A stretch of DNA of 64,000 bases from Mastigias papua (Eukaryota > Cnidaria > Scyphozoa > Rhizostomeae > Mastigiidae), in contig OZ025283.1 of NCBI GenBank assembly GCA_964019165.1, positions 3,541,501 through 3,605,500 on the forward strand, in the 5' to 3' direction. The translations under genes and the position numbers were made by a program. This document shows, piece after piece, positions 1 through 11,179 of the stretch. The notes beneath the pieces are model-generated. The model saw only the letters and a list, made by a program, of their open reading frames with translations. It ran no database searches and was not told the origin of the DNA. Every line of letters starts with the position of its first letter. The first letter of the stretch is position 1.

Positions 1-2700
1 ATTGAAACCATGTTATCATGTGCAGAATGAGGTATGGAAATCATTAATGGCGTCTATAACAAATGATCTGATAAAGGCAGAGAGCTGGTAAGCCAGGAAA
101 CGAATATTTAGCATAAAAGAACCAAAATGCTGATTCAAGGAAAATAAAAGTCAAATTTATAGTGAACACAATTATTAGACTGTTGTAAATAAAGAGTATT
201 AAACTGCTGTAACTACATAGGCAATCAGTAAAGGATTATACTGAATAAAGCCTCGGGAATAAGTTAATTAAGTGTATTGAATACACACCTAAGTTAGAAC
301 ACAATATCAATGTAAATAAATAAAGAAGGAACAACTGGAAAACGCATCCAGTACTATACACGAAATTATCAACGAATTAGTAGATAAAATATCCGTATAC
401 GACTTGGCACTTTTAACTATAAATAACCGAGTGATTTAGGATACAGAAAAGTGTACTAATGGGAATAACACACTGCGACTGAAATGAATAAGAACCGCCC
501 CTCAAAGTGTGAGAGAGAGTACACGTAGTACTTTTCTCAAAATACTGCAAGAACAGTGAACGGGAAAGAGATCTAGTACAGTCCAATACTCAAACGAATA
601 ATTTGAACAATATCTTAGCTCCAGCTTACAATAAGTATATCCTAAAAAGCAAGAGCTAAGCAGAAGTGACTGACAACATCTCAAATGTAAACAAAGCGGC
701 CTAACTATCCAGTTATAATTCAGTGAAAATCTCGCGCAAAGACAAAGTACAAACAGCACGCTAAAAGCCCTAGTATATCAGTAAATAATACAGTAAGCAT
801 CTCCTAAATATTATACCGAAACTTCCGTAGTACCACAACGGTAAGTTACAGGTGAAAATCAAGCGAACATGAAAGGAATTGCCATGATCATATGACCCCC
901 GAGCAGAGGCAATCCTATGGAATCTCCCTCAAAACATCGCACTAAATCTCGTCTAGCTGGATATAGTCACCATTTGCGAACAATAGTGTTTACACAAGGC
1001 CGCAAGTTTGCAGTTTGCAGAGCAGCGTGAATCATATTAGATATCAGCCAGAGTTCTTGGGGGGAGTCCATAGGTTATGGCTATACAAAACAAATAATGC
1101 AGCTGTCCAGTACTAAATTATCTGTTACAACCATGTGAAATTCAGATTTCAACCAATAATTGTAGTTGGATAGGGGAAAGTGGTCCCATAAATCAAATAT
1201 TGCTATCTAGTACTACTTCATCCCTAAAAAAAGTATAATATCATATGCAGAATGATCTATGGAAGTCAGTAATTCTTTGAAATGAGTAATAATATATATC
1301 CTGTATCATCAACTCAGATGTCAAACGAAGGCATTACCTCAGTGGGGGCAAGGGGCTTCATAAAGTAAGTCTAGGAAATAAAAATGATGGTCATATCTAG
1401 TACTAATTCATCCCTTAAGAGTATATCATCACGTGCAGAATGATCTATGGAATTCGGTAATGGCATTTATAACAAATGATCTCAGAAAGAAGGGCAACTG
1501 TGTCCCAACAGAAGAACATTCAGTATAGTGGAACCCCTTAAATTTGACTTGAACAGAATAACTCTACCATCTATGGTGGAAATAACTATGAAGCCTACAG
1601 TAAATACAGTGAAAACAAATAAAAAGAGAGTTACTGAGCTGAGAATAAAGTAGGTAACATCTTAGTGTTTGCCTGTACAACGTGTATGATAAAATCAAGG
1701 AGTATATTCGACTGTAAGGGCAATATCTCAAATGTAAGCAAAGTGCCCAAACTCTTGAGACATCCTAACATCCAACTCACGTGCATATACTAAGAATCAA
1801 GAGCAAGCTAAAAGCTCCTAGTACATCAGCAAATATTGCATTAAATACTTCATCGATATCATAACCATACTTCTGCAGTAACAAAAAGGTACGTTAGAAC
1901 AGAAAATCAAGCGAAGCTGAGGGGAACTGCCATGAGCTTAGTTCCCCTGAAGCAAAGTTATGGAATGGAATCACCCTCAAAAGACCGCAATTAAATCCAA
2001 AGCAAAGGACAACAGGTATCTGCGATCGTGAGATGAACTTGGGAATCCCCTCGCATTTCACAGTACACACTACGACAAAGGTAAAGAGTGAAAGTAAAAA
2101 CTGCAAAATTAGGGTAACCAACAAATTCAGCAATAGCCCTATACATACTTCAGTGAAAGCATTCCACATACCAAGACTTTATCCCCAAACACAACCGTAT
2201 CCTATGTCATTCATACATGTGGTAAAAGCAATGGATAAATTCCAAGCTAGCAAGGAATACAACAGTAAACATACCATAATCATTTCATCACAATGTAGTA
2301 AGAAACGTAGGATACCTTAGCGAATGAAATCAAGCGAAAAAGCATTAAACTGGAGGCAGAGCAACGAAATTCTACTCCAAGTCACACGACAACTATATGG
2401 TAGTCCTAATCAAAACATTGCCAACTGAAAGCAGCAAGCACGCCATTCCATGTCATCCAAATAGGCATGAAAAGCAAACAACCTGCCATAATCTAGCACC
2501 GAATACAAAGTCAAACATATGTTGAATATCTTTTCACAATTTAGAAGGAAAAGCACGGTGATTTAGTACACAGAATCGAACAACTTTGAGAAGAACTGTC
2601 ATGGCGGTACTTCACTCGAGGGAAGGTGGCTGAATCTCGTTGAAAGATATGGAAATAAATGGCTGGCAACAGTAGAATACAGATGAAATGGACAAAGGAC
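1..2700. repeat. Non-coding region with diverged internal duplication
   Basis: No convincing gene is present; the open frames are short and look like nothing known. Blocks near 10-130, 660-960 and again 1420-1500, 1715-1990 are clearly related by eye. Examples are 'gtgcagaatga' followed by 'tatgga', 'tctcaaatgtaa' followed by 'caaag', and 'aaaatcaagcga'. The second set lies about 1.05 to 1.4 kb after the first, with indels. A further partial copy starts near 1230 and a weaker one near 2310. This looks like an old tandem duplication or a two-copy dispersed repeat of unknown family. Base composition is less AT-rich than the Polinton DNA further right. Confidence 0.5.
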
Positions 2701-3104
2701 ATACAGGAATTCTTAACTCAAACCATTTCAGGAAAATAGAGCTGGCTTACCTGGAAGAACTGCAACCAAAGTCTGCTCGCGATAACACACACAGTTACTT
2801 ACTCCTACTGGACTGCTCGCAAAACTGACAACACGAGGTCCAGCAGGGAGGAGCAACATTATTGCTGTGAGTGGAGATGGGAAGAAAGTTGAATAACTCG
2901 GCGAAAACAAATTATAAAAATCATATCTCTTCTTATGTCAGTGGTAGACCCAAATGGCTACCCTCAACAGACATTTGCGGGCCATGGGACATATACCCTG
3001 GGAGGAGATCGTGTATGCGGAATCAGGTCACTTGGTACAAATCTGAGTAATCTGATTGGTTTGGCATAAATTATCATATAGGCATCTTAGTATATAGAGA
3101 TATG
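2701..3104. other. No gene recognised
   Basis: A minus-strand open frame of 60 codons at 2728-2910 and a short plus-strand reading from the ATG at 2956 resemble nothing I know. The stretch sits between the duplicated non-coding region and a retrotransposon fragment and may be unique host DNA. Confidence 0.4.
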
Positions 3105-4628
3105 TCCCCTCAAGAACAATAACTAGGAGAGAGTTAAAATTCAAATTAAAGCCATGGATTAACTACAGAATTCAGAAAATGATAAGAATAAAAGATAAAT
3201 TTTTAAGCAAATTTGACCAGAATAAATCAGACAAGACCCTTGCTGTCTATAAAAAGTTTAGGAACCATACAACAAATGAATTAAAAAAGCTCAGACAAAA
3301 ATATTTTTAAACTTATTTTATGGAAAATGGGAAAAATTTGATAAAGTTATGGACTGGAATGAAAAGTATTCTTGTAAATAAAATTTCAATCTTTTTCAGA
3401 ATTCATAAAGTCAAAGATAGAAGTGGGAATTTAACCTCAGATGCATCTGAGATGTCTAATATACTTAGTGAATTTTTCATCATCGTTGGAAATTACATCA
3501 CCAAGTCTATTGATTACAATCCTAAATCTCCAAAAGAATATCTAGCAAATAGAAACCTTCACTCAATTGTTCTATCTCCTGTCACTCCTTTTGACGTTAA
3601 TAAAACAATTTTAAACTTAGACTCATCAAAGTCTATCGAACCAAATAGCATTCCTATAATGCTATAAAAATTTTAGTGCCGAAAAATTACACTTCTTTAG
3701 CTACAATGATCAACCAATCATTTCCCAAAGGTAGCTTCCCTTCCAAACTTAACATAGCTAAATTTGTTCCTATCTTCAAACAAGGTGACCCCCAAGAACT
3801 ATCAAATTACTGACCATTATCCCTTCTACCTATTTTTAGCAAAATTTATGAAAAGTTAATGCATAAAAGAATCTATGTCTTTCCAAAGGAAACAAATATT
3901 TTGTATTCTCTACAGTTTGGATTTCAAGAGAATAATTCAATTGATCATGCATTGATTAATATGAATGAAGTAATTAGATCTTCTGTAGACAACAGGCGAT
4001 ATGGTTGTGGGATCTTTTTGGACCTCCAGAAGGCTTTTTGCCAATCTTCAAGAGTCTCAAACTTTTCAAGCTTCATAGTATTTTTCGAGTTAAACTACTA
4101 TGCTTCGTATATGAGTCAATCAATAAACTAACTCCATAGTGTTTTCATGACTTCTTTCTGCTGAACTCAAATGTTCATGAGTACTTTACTAGACAGTCTA
4201 ATCGTGGTGATGTATTCCACAATCACAAAAATAGTTTTCAATATGGCCTGAAGTCCATTCGATATATGGGGGCAGAAACATGGAATGAACTCCCAGAAAT
4301 AAAAAGAAACTCAGTCTCTAGATTTTCTTTTAGAATTAATCTCAATACATTCATTCAGAACTCTATGTAATTTTAATTATCTAGGATTGTATACTTTTAA
4401 ACTTTAAGTTTGCTGGTGATGCAATACTTATAGCACTACATGGGGTGCTCTCCTCACGTTAGTTTATCCAAACTAGGTGGAGAGTTCCTCCTTAAGACAT
4501 TCCAAATCATTAATTTTATTCTGACTCCAATTAATTATTCTATATAATATAATTTTTGTATTCTGCATGTATTCTTTTGTGTTATAATAGTGTTGTAATT
4601 TGGAATTTCAAATTTAAATGAAATGAAA
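3105..4628 (+). mobile_element. CR1/jockey-type non-LTR retrotransposon, internally deleted
   Basis: This is a decayed fragment with reverse-transcriptase N-terminal sequence, then the extreme C-terminal end, then a 3' UTR. The 3' UTR contains 'ggggtgctctcctca' and 'gagttcctcctta', which match in reverse complement the 3' end of the minus-strand element near 7080-7160, so the two belong to one family. The element ends in an 'aaatgaaatgaaat' repeat, the kind of short 3' microsatellite seen in CR1-like elements. No 5' UTR or endonuclease is present, so the copy is 5' truncated as well as internally deleted. Confidence 0.75.
3110..4372 (+). pseudogene. CR1/jockey-like reverse transcriptase remnant
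   Basis: Translation between 3110 and 3665 gives the linker and first part of a non-LTR reverse transcriptase. Similar residues (KSPxEYL, a 'KSI.PN.IP' motif) occur in the better preserved copy at 8163-9068. Frame changes around 3310, 3665 and 3760 break it. Part of the palm domain follows at 3859-4045 ('[12 protein letters not shown]', containing the first catalytic Asp), after which the sequence jumps straight to the C-terminal tail at 4035-4372. The region that should hold the FADD motif is missing, so this copy cannot be active. The family call is firm; assignment to CR1 rather than another jockey-superfamily clade is inference. Confidence 0.75.
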
Positions 4629-5090
4629 TAACAGATATTCTTTCTTTCTTTGGAGGCGGAATTGCTCATGTTGAAGTCTTAGTTCATTTATTAGATAGAA
4701 TATTCTCTAATTCCTTTTGTTGTCCAGGTAATAATTCTCATGTTCTCTTTGCTTCAGCTATTTGAGCTTATTACTGGTCATTAAATACGTCAATAACTGG
4801 TTAAAATTGATCGGTAAAGTATTTTTGTTGTAAATCAAAAGTATCTTTAATGTATTATACAATAATTCATTATATACCTTGTCTTTGTTTGGAATGTTAC
4901 TCTCAAAACGTTTAAAGCGATGTATATATTTTAGTTATGACATTCTACCAAACAAATACTTATGCAAAAAGTATACATTTATGTATGTTATTTTTATTAC
5001 AAATAAAAATAATGTATATATAATAACATAAATATATTTTAAAGTATGTATTATATTTTAGTTTTTAGTAATAAAACATACATTTATACA
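4629..5090. other. AT-rich spacer, no gene seen
   Basis: It is very AT-rich, with short TA-rich runs near 4920-5060 and no usable reading frame. It probably belongs to the Polinton relic whose ATPase start follows immediately. Confidence 0.4.
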
Positions 5091-5097
5091 TTTGAAA

Positions 5098-5345
5098 TGA
5101 AAATACCAAAATTAGAAAATAAAAGAGAAAAAGACAAAAGAATTTATCTAGCAATACCTAAAGATTTTCGTATGTTGATAGTTAGAAGAAGCAGATCTGG
5201 TAAGACAAACTGATTATCATATACGATATTGCAACCTATGATATTTTATCATACAGCTTTATATTTTTACTTCAAATAGTAATAAAACCTTAATTGAATT
5301 ATCATTAAAAATATTTGAGAAACTTAACTCTAATAATATTATTAA
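5098..5345 (+). pseudogene. Polinton A32-type packaging ATPase, N-terminal scrap
   Basis: An ATG at 5098 opens a protein that begins MKIPKLENK and reaches a P-loop-like 'RRSRSGKTN' near residues 30-38, followed by a stop. The reading then continues in another frame with 'NSNKTLIELSLKIF'. The layout resembles the ATPase at 38238 (start MKIT, P-loop-like 'DSSRGKAN' at the same distance from the start). A32-like ATPases pump DNA into the capsid in Polintons and related viruses. The fragment ends where PLE sequence begins at about 5345, so it was probably cut by that insertion. Base composition matches the other Polinton pieces. Confidence 0.6.
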
Positions 5346-5830
5346 AGTATTTCATGTGGTTTCTATATCGTTCCTTGAATGTTCTTTTTGATAATCCAAT
5401 GTACATTTTTGTGTCTTTTTTAGACTTGACAGTTGCTTGATAGACACTATTCGTTATTTTTAATTTTCCAATTCATCTCAAAATCCTTGTTATCTTCTTT
5501 CAACTGCTCAATAGGCTTAGTTAATTTAGTATTTTTCCGGTATTTAATATTATCAAAATCTCTCCTATTGTTTATAAAATCTCTCACATTTGTATACCTG
5601 CTTTGTGCTTAACAGTTGCTTCATAGGTAATGTTGTGTGTGAGGCATTTTCCTAGTAGTGGGCAGCTTTCTTGATTACGGCAATTGCAGAGGTGGTTGTT
5701 ATCATATTTTGTTTTGATTTGTAAAGCATTTTGTGATGATATTGTAGATTTCAGATTTTTCATGTAGCTGTAGCTTATCTTTATCTTATTGTATCTTATC
5801 TTAGCTGATCTTATGTTATGTTATCTTATC
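5345..5830 (-). pseudogene. Penelope-like element GIY-YIG nuclease module
   Basis: Read on the minus strand from about 5715, the sequence gives 'CNCRNQESCPLLGKCL', then 'ITYEATVK'. A second related block follows with 'VYQATVKSK' and 'KMYIGLSKRTFKERY'. The Cys-rich CxC...C...C motif followed by a Y-x-A-T-V and YIGL block is the signature of the C-terminal GIY-YIG endonuclease of GIY-YIG-bearing PLEs. Several stops and frame changes make it inactive. It lies back to back with a plus-strand PLE reverse-transcriptase piece at 5874, so the PLE has been rearranged; inverted partial copies are typical for this class. Confidence 0.75.
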
Positions 5831-5873
5831 TTATCTTTTTTAGTATGTCCTAATACTTGTTGAGCACTCTATA

Positions 5874-6940
5874 TTGCATACACACTATGGAAATGTTAGC
5901 ATTAAATACTCAAAGAAAAATATACTGTTAGCAAGCCATACCGAATATAGGCCTCAACTTATATCCAAAGTGGAAAGTTTAATCAAACATATGAGATGGA
6001 AGGCGCTTCAATGCTCAGGAAAGTTAGATTCAACAAAACAAAGAAACATTTGGCTTCAATACTAGAAGTTGTCCACCTACAGTACAGGAATTAAATGATT
6101 TTGAAAGCGATATGATGGCTTTAATTCGTAATATTGAGTTCAAGAGAGTGTATGTTGAATTTGAAAACTCGATGAAGAAAGATATTCGAGTAATGAAAGA
6201 AAACAAGCAAAGTTTTATTCCTGCAGATAAATTGAGAAATGTATGCACGATGAACCCAAAAGAATTCAACGAGGTATTATCAGATAACATTACAGAACTT
6301 ACAAGAAATCCAACCAAAATAACGTTGACTCATTCAATAGTGAATTTAAAAAGATAGCTAAAAAATATTTCATTGCTGACAGAATAGAAAGATTAAATGA
6401 AAAGCGATCCCATTTTACACTATTGATCACGAAGAAAACTTTCGGCATATTACATCATTTCGATTAATTAACCTTTCAAAGTCAGATATTCGAAAAATTG
6501 GTCACAAGATATTGGACAATATAAACAAGAAATTTTAATCTGCTACGCAAATAAATCAGTAGAGAAATACGATGGAGGTTATAAATGGGTTTCAGAACAT
6601 TAATAATAAAATTAACTGTATAGTGATTACGCTTGATGTGGAAAGTTTTTATGCATCTATATCTAGCAATCTCTATGAGAATGCTATTTTACTTGCTAGG
6701 AATTACGTTGCAATATCTGATGACACAATTAATATAATAATGCAGTCAAGGACCATTCCTCTTCTATGATGGACCACCTCGGTCAAATAAATATAATAAT
6801 GAAGATTGTTATAAACTGATCGGATGTTTTGATAGAGCAGACTGCTGCGAATTAGTTGGTGCTTACATATTGAACTTGTTAGTTCACGTTCGTGTCTTTG
6901 TAAAATTCCAAAACATTTACAAATTCCTTTCAATTAACAC
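5874..6940 (+). pseudogene. Penelope-like element reverse transcriptase, broken
   Basis: Three frames together give a PLE-type N-terminal and palm region. The motif 'FIPADKLRNVCTMNPKEF' lies at 6112-6357, then 'FRLINPSKSDI' and 'GHKILDNINKK' at about 6455-6540. 'ITLDVESFYASIS' (first catalytic Asp) is near 6625 and 'ISDDTINIIMQSR' near 6720. 'CCELVGAYILNLL' (usual form CELVGLYLL) is near 6850. The order of motifs is that of GIY-YIG PLEs. The catalytic DD box and thumb are absent, because the copy is cut near 6940 where the minus-strand CR1-like element ends. Stops at 6066, 6356 and 6768, plus frame changes, show it is dead. Confidence 0.75.
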
Positions 6941-7194
6941 TGTAATAACATCATAAACAGCAAAAATAAAGTAATAGTTTACAATAAAGTTAAACATAAA
7001 CACAAAGCAAGGATAATAATAACAAAATGTTATAACAATATACAAAGAGACCTAAGCTAATTAATTAATTTAAAGGGAATTTGTAAGTATGAACTTTCTT
7101 ATGGAGGAGCTCCTTCAATAGTTATACTAATCGAGGAGAGAGTACCCCCTGTACTAAAAGCCTATTGGTTTACTAATGTACCACCTTTAGTTCA

Positions 7195-8160
7195 TCTGAA
7201 GTTTGCAGAAATGTTTGAAGATATTTTAAACTTGGTATTTTTGGATAATATATACGATTTGAGCTTGAGACGAAAAATGGAGACAGAAGGGGATTGTTTG
7301 ATGACATCAGAAATACTGTTCCAAGATTTTGCACTAGCATATCTAACAGATTTTAAACCAAATTGCAACGTATTTTTCCGAGACATGAACATATAACCTT
7401 TAGAAGCCTGTCTTGTATCATATTGATGAACTGCACTCAAGGTTTCAAAATAAGTATGAAAGATTAAAGGAGAAATCATATTAACAGATTTATACACAAA
7501 AGTAAGAAGCTTTAATCAAATAAATCATATAACTTAAGAATTTTTAAATCAGAAAAAATTGGAGTAGATGGAGATGTAAAACTTTTAAAAGCAATAGCCC
7601 TAACAACTGTCTTTTGAAGGAGATATATGGGTTTAGTGTGGGTGTCATAGGTAAGACCCCAAACAATGATTCCATACTGGAGAAATGAGGAGAACAATGA
7701 ATTATATAAAGATACTAGAACACTGGTCGGTAGAAGATGCCTCACTTTGAGACATATTCCATAAGTTCTTGTTAGTTTTTGGAAAGTTCACTTAAATGAT
7801 ACTTCCAGCTTAGATTTTCATCCAAAAGGAGACCAAGGAACTTGACATATTTAGTCTGTTTTACATGTTGACTATCAATTTTAATATTGATGCTGTCATT
7901 TAAAGGATTTTGTGCAGAGTGAAAATAACACAGTTTGTTTTATCAATATTCAAAGCAAGTTTGTTAGCATCTAGCAACTTTTTGACATTTCTGAGCTCTT
8001 TGTGTACAACTTTTTGAAGAATGCTTAAACTATGAGATTCAAAGTAGATGTTTGTATCATCAGCAATGAGCTTGGAAGATGAGTTGGGAGATCATTGATG
8101 TAAATTGAGAACAAAAGTGGCCCAAGGACAGATCGCTGGGGTACACCACAAGTAACATTT
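7195..8160 (-). pseudogene. Non-LTR reverse transcriptase, C-terminal third
   Basis: Continuing the reading from 8163, the minus strand gives 'VTCGVPQRSVLGPLLFSIY' (the RT 'GVPQGSVLGPLLF' block with a G to R change) and a degenerate FADD region. The thumb and C-terminal region follow: 'LLPTSVLVSLYNSLFSSF' at 7512-7745 and 'VHQYDTRQASKG' with 'LQFGLKSVRYASAKSWN' at 7192-7497. These last blocks also occur in the fragment at 4200-4340. At least four frame changes separate the pieces. The protein would have been one polypeptide with the RT at 8163-9068. Confidence 0.75.
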
Positions 8161-8162
8161 AC

Positions 8163-9068
8163 TTACTTGGAGCTATAACCATTTACTGATACATACTGAC
8201 TTCTATTACTTAGATATGATTTAAACCATGTCAGAGCTGTTCCTCGAATACCATAGTGTTCTAGTTTGTCAAGAAGGATCTGATGATTAACAGTATCAAA
8301 AGCTTTTTGCAGGTCAAGAAAAATCCCACACCCAAATTTTTTGTTAACAATAGAATTTTTGATTGATTCTGTCATACTGATCAGTGCATGATTAACAGAA
8401 TGGCTAGCATGAAAACCACATTGGAGGTCATATAAGATTTTGTGAATTTCTAGAAAGTTGTATAGTCTCTTATACATCAAGTTTTCTGTGATCTTACTGA
8501 AAATTGATAAGAGAGATATTGGTCTGTAGTTTGAAGCAGTTATGGAACAACCCTTCTTGAATACAGGGATGACCTTGGCTTGCTGCATTTGTTTAGGAAA
8601 GATACCTGACTGAAATGATTCAGTCATAATAAGGGATAGGGGGGAAGAAATATGAGGTGAAAGAATTTTCAATAATTTTAAAGGTATAATATTTGGACCT
8701 ATTGATTTACCATTTTTGAACAAGTGTATTATATCAGATATTTCGCATCGGGCTGCTGGAAATATAAAGAAAGAGTGCGGGTTTTTATTATCAAGATATT
8801 CCATAGGAGACTTTAGGGACCTGGGTATATTCTTTGTAACACCATCAGCTACCTTAACAAAAGAATTTTTTAAAATAGTTGCCATAGCTGTTGAGTCAGT
8901 TATCAGATTTCCATTTGTGTCTTTTAGTTTATTGACAACATTTGCATGATTGTTCTTGATGCTGATAATTGACCTTATTCTAGTCCTCAACAGTTTCATA
9001 TTATTACTATTAATATTGAAATAATTATGAAAGTGCTTTGTCTTACTTTCTTTCAGCTCCATGACCAC
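8163..9068 (-). pseudogene. CR1/jockey-like reverse transcriptase domain
   Basis: This is the longest open piece of the element, 301 codons. It holds '[14 protein letters not shown]', '[10 protein letters not shown]', '[14 protein letters not shown]', '[14 protein letters not shown]' and '[17 protein letters not shown]', with the first catalytic Asp in 'LDLQKAFD', then '[13 protein letters not shown]'. These are RT blocks 0 to 4 of jockey-superfamily elements. The piece ends before the GVPQG and FADD blocks, which continue in other frames toward lower coordinates. The annotated start is arbitrary, because the endonuclease (9186-9955) lies upstream in the same original ORF. Confidence 0.85.
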
Positions 9069-9185
9069 TCGGTTTCTAACTTATTTATATAAATGTTCAG
9101 TGTCTGCATCTGATCTTTTCTTTAGTCTTTATAGCAATTTGTCTCTTAGGCGCATCATTTTCCGAATTCTATTAGTTATCCATGG

Positions 9186-9955
9186 CTAAGCCTGTAACTT
9201 AATATCCTCTTTATTAAGCTTCTTCAATGGAGCGTGCTTTTTCACGATTGCATCAACATGAACAAGAAATCTATTGAATTTTGCACACACATTGCTTTGA
9301 TTGTCATTTAGATACTCAAAGTTGAGGTGTTTGTGTTTGAAGTCTGATAAAAATTTTTCCTGATCGAAATTTGAATAATCATGTTGATAATATGACTGCG
9401 TCAAGCTTGCTACACCTGCCTTTTTAACAATTAAGAGCTGTGGAAAGTGATCTGCAACTTGTGTCAAAATGTTGCCACTTATGGTATTTAAATTACAAAT
9501 ATTGGAAAAAATATTATCAATAATAGTAGAAGAATAGTCAGATACTCGAGTTGGATGAATTATGTATGGAAGACAATGCTGAGAAAGACGAGAACAAAAT
9601 CACAGGTAGGAGTATGAGAGTCATAATTTAGTAGGTTGATATTGAAGTCACCCAATATGAAAACATGCTTATTTGCAACAGAGGGACTTGATAAAGTCCT
9701 TTGAAAGTATTCACTGAAATGTTTAATTTCAGAACTTGGATGACGATATGCACTACAAATCAAAATGTTTTTATCTTTTGAATTCTCAATCTCAAACCAT
9801 ACTGTTTCATACACATTGCTATCACCGACCAAGTCAGTCCTTGGAACAGAGCCTAGACAAGTTTTGATATAAATACCAACATCACCACTTTGACTTTGAG
9901 ACTTAGTAGCAAGTAAGGTGTATCCTTGAATGTTTACATTTGTGCTTAATTTCAT
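9186..9955 (-). pseudogene. APE-type endonuclease of the CR1/jockey-like element (3' part)
   Basis: The minus-strand reading gives 'QGYTLLATKSQSQSGDVG', 'YETVWFEIENS', 'NILICSAYRHPSS' and 'HVFILGDFNINLL'. The last block carries the GDFN motif of apurinic-endonuclease-like domains, which nick target DNA in non-LTR retrotransposition. A region related to the linker before the RT follows at 9186-9467. A stop and frame change near 9560 disrupt it. Upstream, the first part of the endonuclease is found beyond the nested element, near 11180-11300. Confidence 0.8.
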
Positions 9956-10159
9956 TTCATTCATTCATTTCATTTACAATTTTTTTATACAGGGTAAGTT
10001 TCAAATTTTGATATATTTGATTTTCGACCTGCCCTGTTAAACAAAAAGAAAAAAAATAATATAAATATGTACTTGTTTACAATATGTTAAAAAGAATCTA
10101 CTATAATATAATATAAACATAAGTAACGAGTACAAAAGGAATATGAGTCCGGAGATAAA

Positions 10160-10894
10160 TTAAGGTCGGTGATTTTTCAATAAGTTCACGAATTGGATAA
10201 GAGATTTGCCTTTCTTCACTTCAGTTTGTTGGCTGTTCATGAGCTTTGCTCCTCTAGAGGAGAAACTTTTTTGGCCACATGCCGATTTTAGTAAAGGGAC
10301 ATAAAGATTGGTATCACTATCGTGAAGCTGTCTGTTTCTAAATTCGGATAATTTTATAAACATGCTATTCAGATATTTGGGAGCTAGTTGAAAATGTTTT
10401 GATTTGTAGACCATTTTAAGTGTTTCTGTTTCTATAAAGTCATTCACTGTTAGCCATCCCAGTTTCTCGATGAAAGGAGACGCCGAAGTTTTGTATGAGC
10501 TGTCTGTCATGAGTCTAGCTGCGCAATTCTGGAGTGTCTGACGCTTGCTTAAGGCAGTGACGCCACAGGAACCCCAGACAGGGCAGCAGAATCTAAAGTA
10601 TGGCTGAACTATACTTTTGTACATGGTCTGCAAGGTGGTTAGAGGGAGGAAGATTTTTGCGTGTCGAATCATACCTAAGGCCCTTGAAATCTTTTTTATC
10701 ACATGATTTATATGATTTTCCCAGTTCATGTATTGATCCACTTGAACTCCTAAGTATTTAGTATGTTCTAAAATCGAGATTTCCTCACCACTTATTGCGA
10801 ATGGTGGTTTTATTGTTAGTGGGCATTGGATATCCTTAAGTTTTTTCCTACTACCAATCACAAGGCTATTTGTCTTTGCAACATTTATTGACAA
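10160..10894 (-). pseudogene. Non-LTR reverse transcriptase C-terminal region (nested element)
   Basis: This 244-codon open piece begins 'SINVAKTNSLVIGSRKK' and contains 'HTKYLGVQVDQYMNWENHI', 'YKSIVQPYFRFCCPVWG', 'LQTLQNCAARLM'-type and 'KLGWLTVNDFIETETLKMVY' blocks. These are the thumb and C-terminal domain of jockey/CR1-class RTs. It ends with a natural-looking stop followed by the 3' UTR, so the C-terminus is probably complete. The upstream RT core continues at 10927-11160 across a frame change. It is a better preserved copy than the surrounding element, in keeping with a later insertion. Confidence 0.8.
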
Positions 10895-10926
10895 CTTATT
10901 TCCTGCAAGTCAGATTTTTAGACATT

Positions 10927-11160
10927 TCAAGTCCTCATTAACCCGTTCGTTGATGGTGAGAATATTTTAGAGGAAAACGACAGACTAGTGCCATCTGCAT
11001 ACATGTTAACTTGTGAATGTTTAATGGATAATGGAAGATCATTTATATAGATAATAAAAAGTAGAGGACCTAGGCACGACCCCTGGGGAACTCCACAAGT
11101 CACTTCTCCAAAATCAGATAGCTTTCCATTCACTTTACCAAAATCCTTACCATTATCCAA
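10927..11160 (-). pseudogene. Non-LTR RT catalytic core (nested element), altered FADD box
   Basis: The piece contains 'EVTCGVPQGSCLGPLLFII', then 'INDLPLSI' and 'VNMYADGTSLSFSS'. The catalytic box normally reads (Y/F)ADD; here the second Asp has become Gly (ADG), which would abolish polymerase activity. The element is truncated just upstream of this block, a common outcome of incomplete reverse transcription. It continues into 10160-10894 after a frame change near 10915. Confidence 0.8.
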
Positions 11161-11179
11161 AATCAGAACGTCAAGTGGA

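Larger units (their letters stand above)
9957..11175 (-). mobile_element. Second non-LTR retrotransposon, 5' truncated, nested in the first
   Basis: The element starts inside the RT ('CGVPQGSCLGPLLF' block) at about 11175 and ends in a 3' microsatellite of the form (aaatg)n at about 9957-9985. It interrupts the endonuclease of the surrounding CR1-like element: endonuclease sequence is found on both sides, at 11180-11300 and 9560-9955. It is therefore younger than its host element. Both lie on the minus strand. Confidence 0.75.

Noticed and set aside
502..759. 85-codon minus-strand open frame
   Set aside because: Cys/Leu-rich translation with no recognisable pattern, inside duplicated non-coding DNA whose other copy lacks the frame.
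1894..2320. Overlapping open frames of about 90 codons on both strands
   Set aside because: No similarity to anything known, both strands open over the same bases, and the related block near 840-1000 does not preserve either frame.
2956..3046. Possible short exon starting MATLNRHLRAM
   Set aside because: Only about 30 codons, no splice signals of note and no family recognised; kept out for lack of support.
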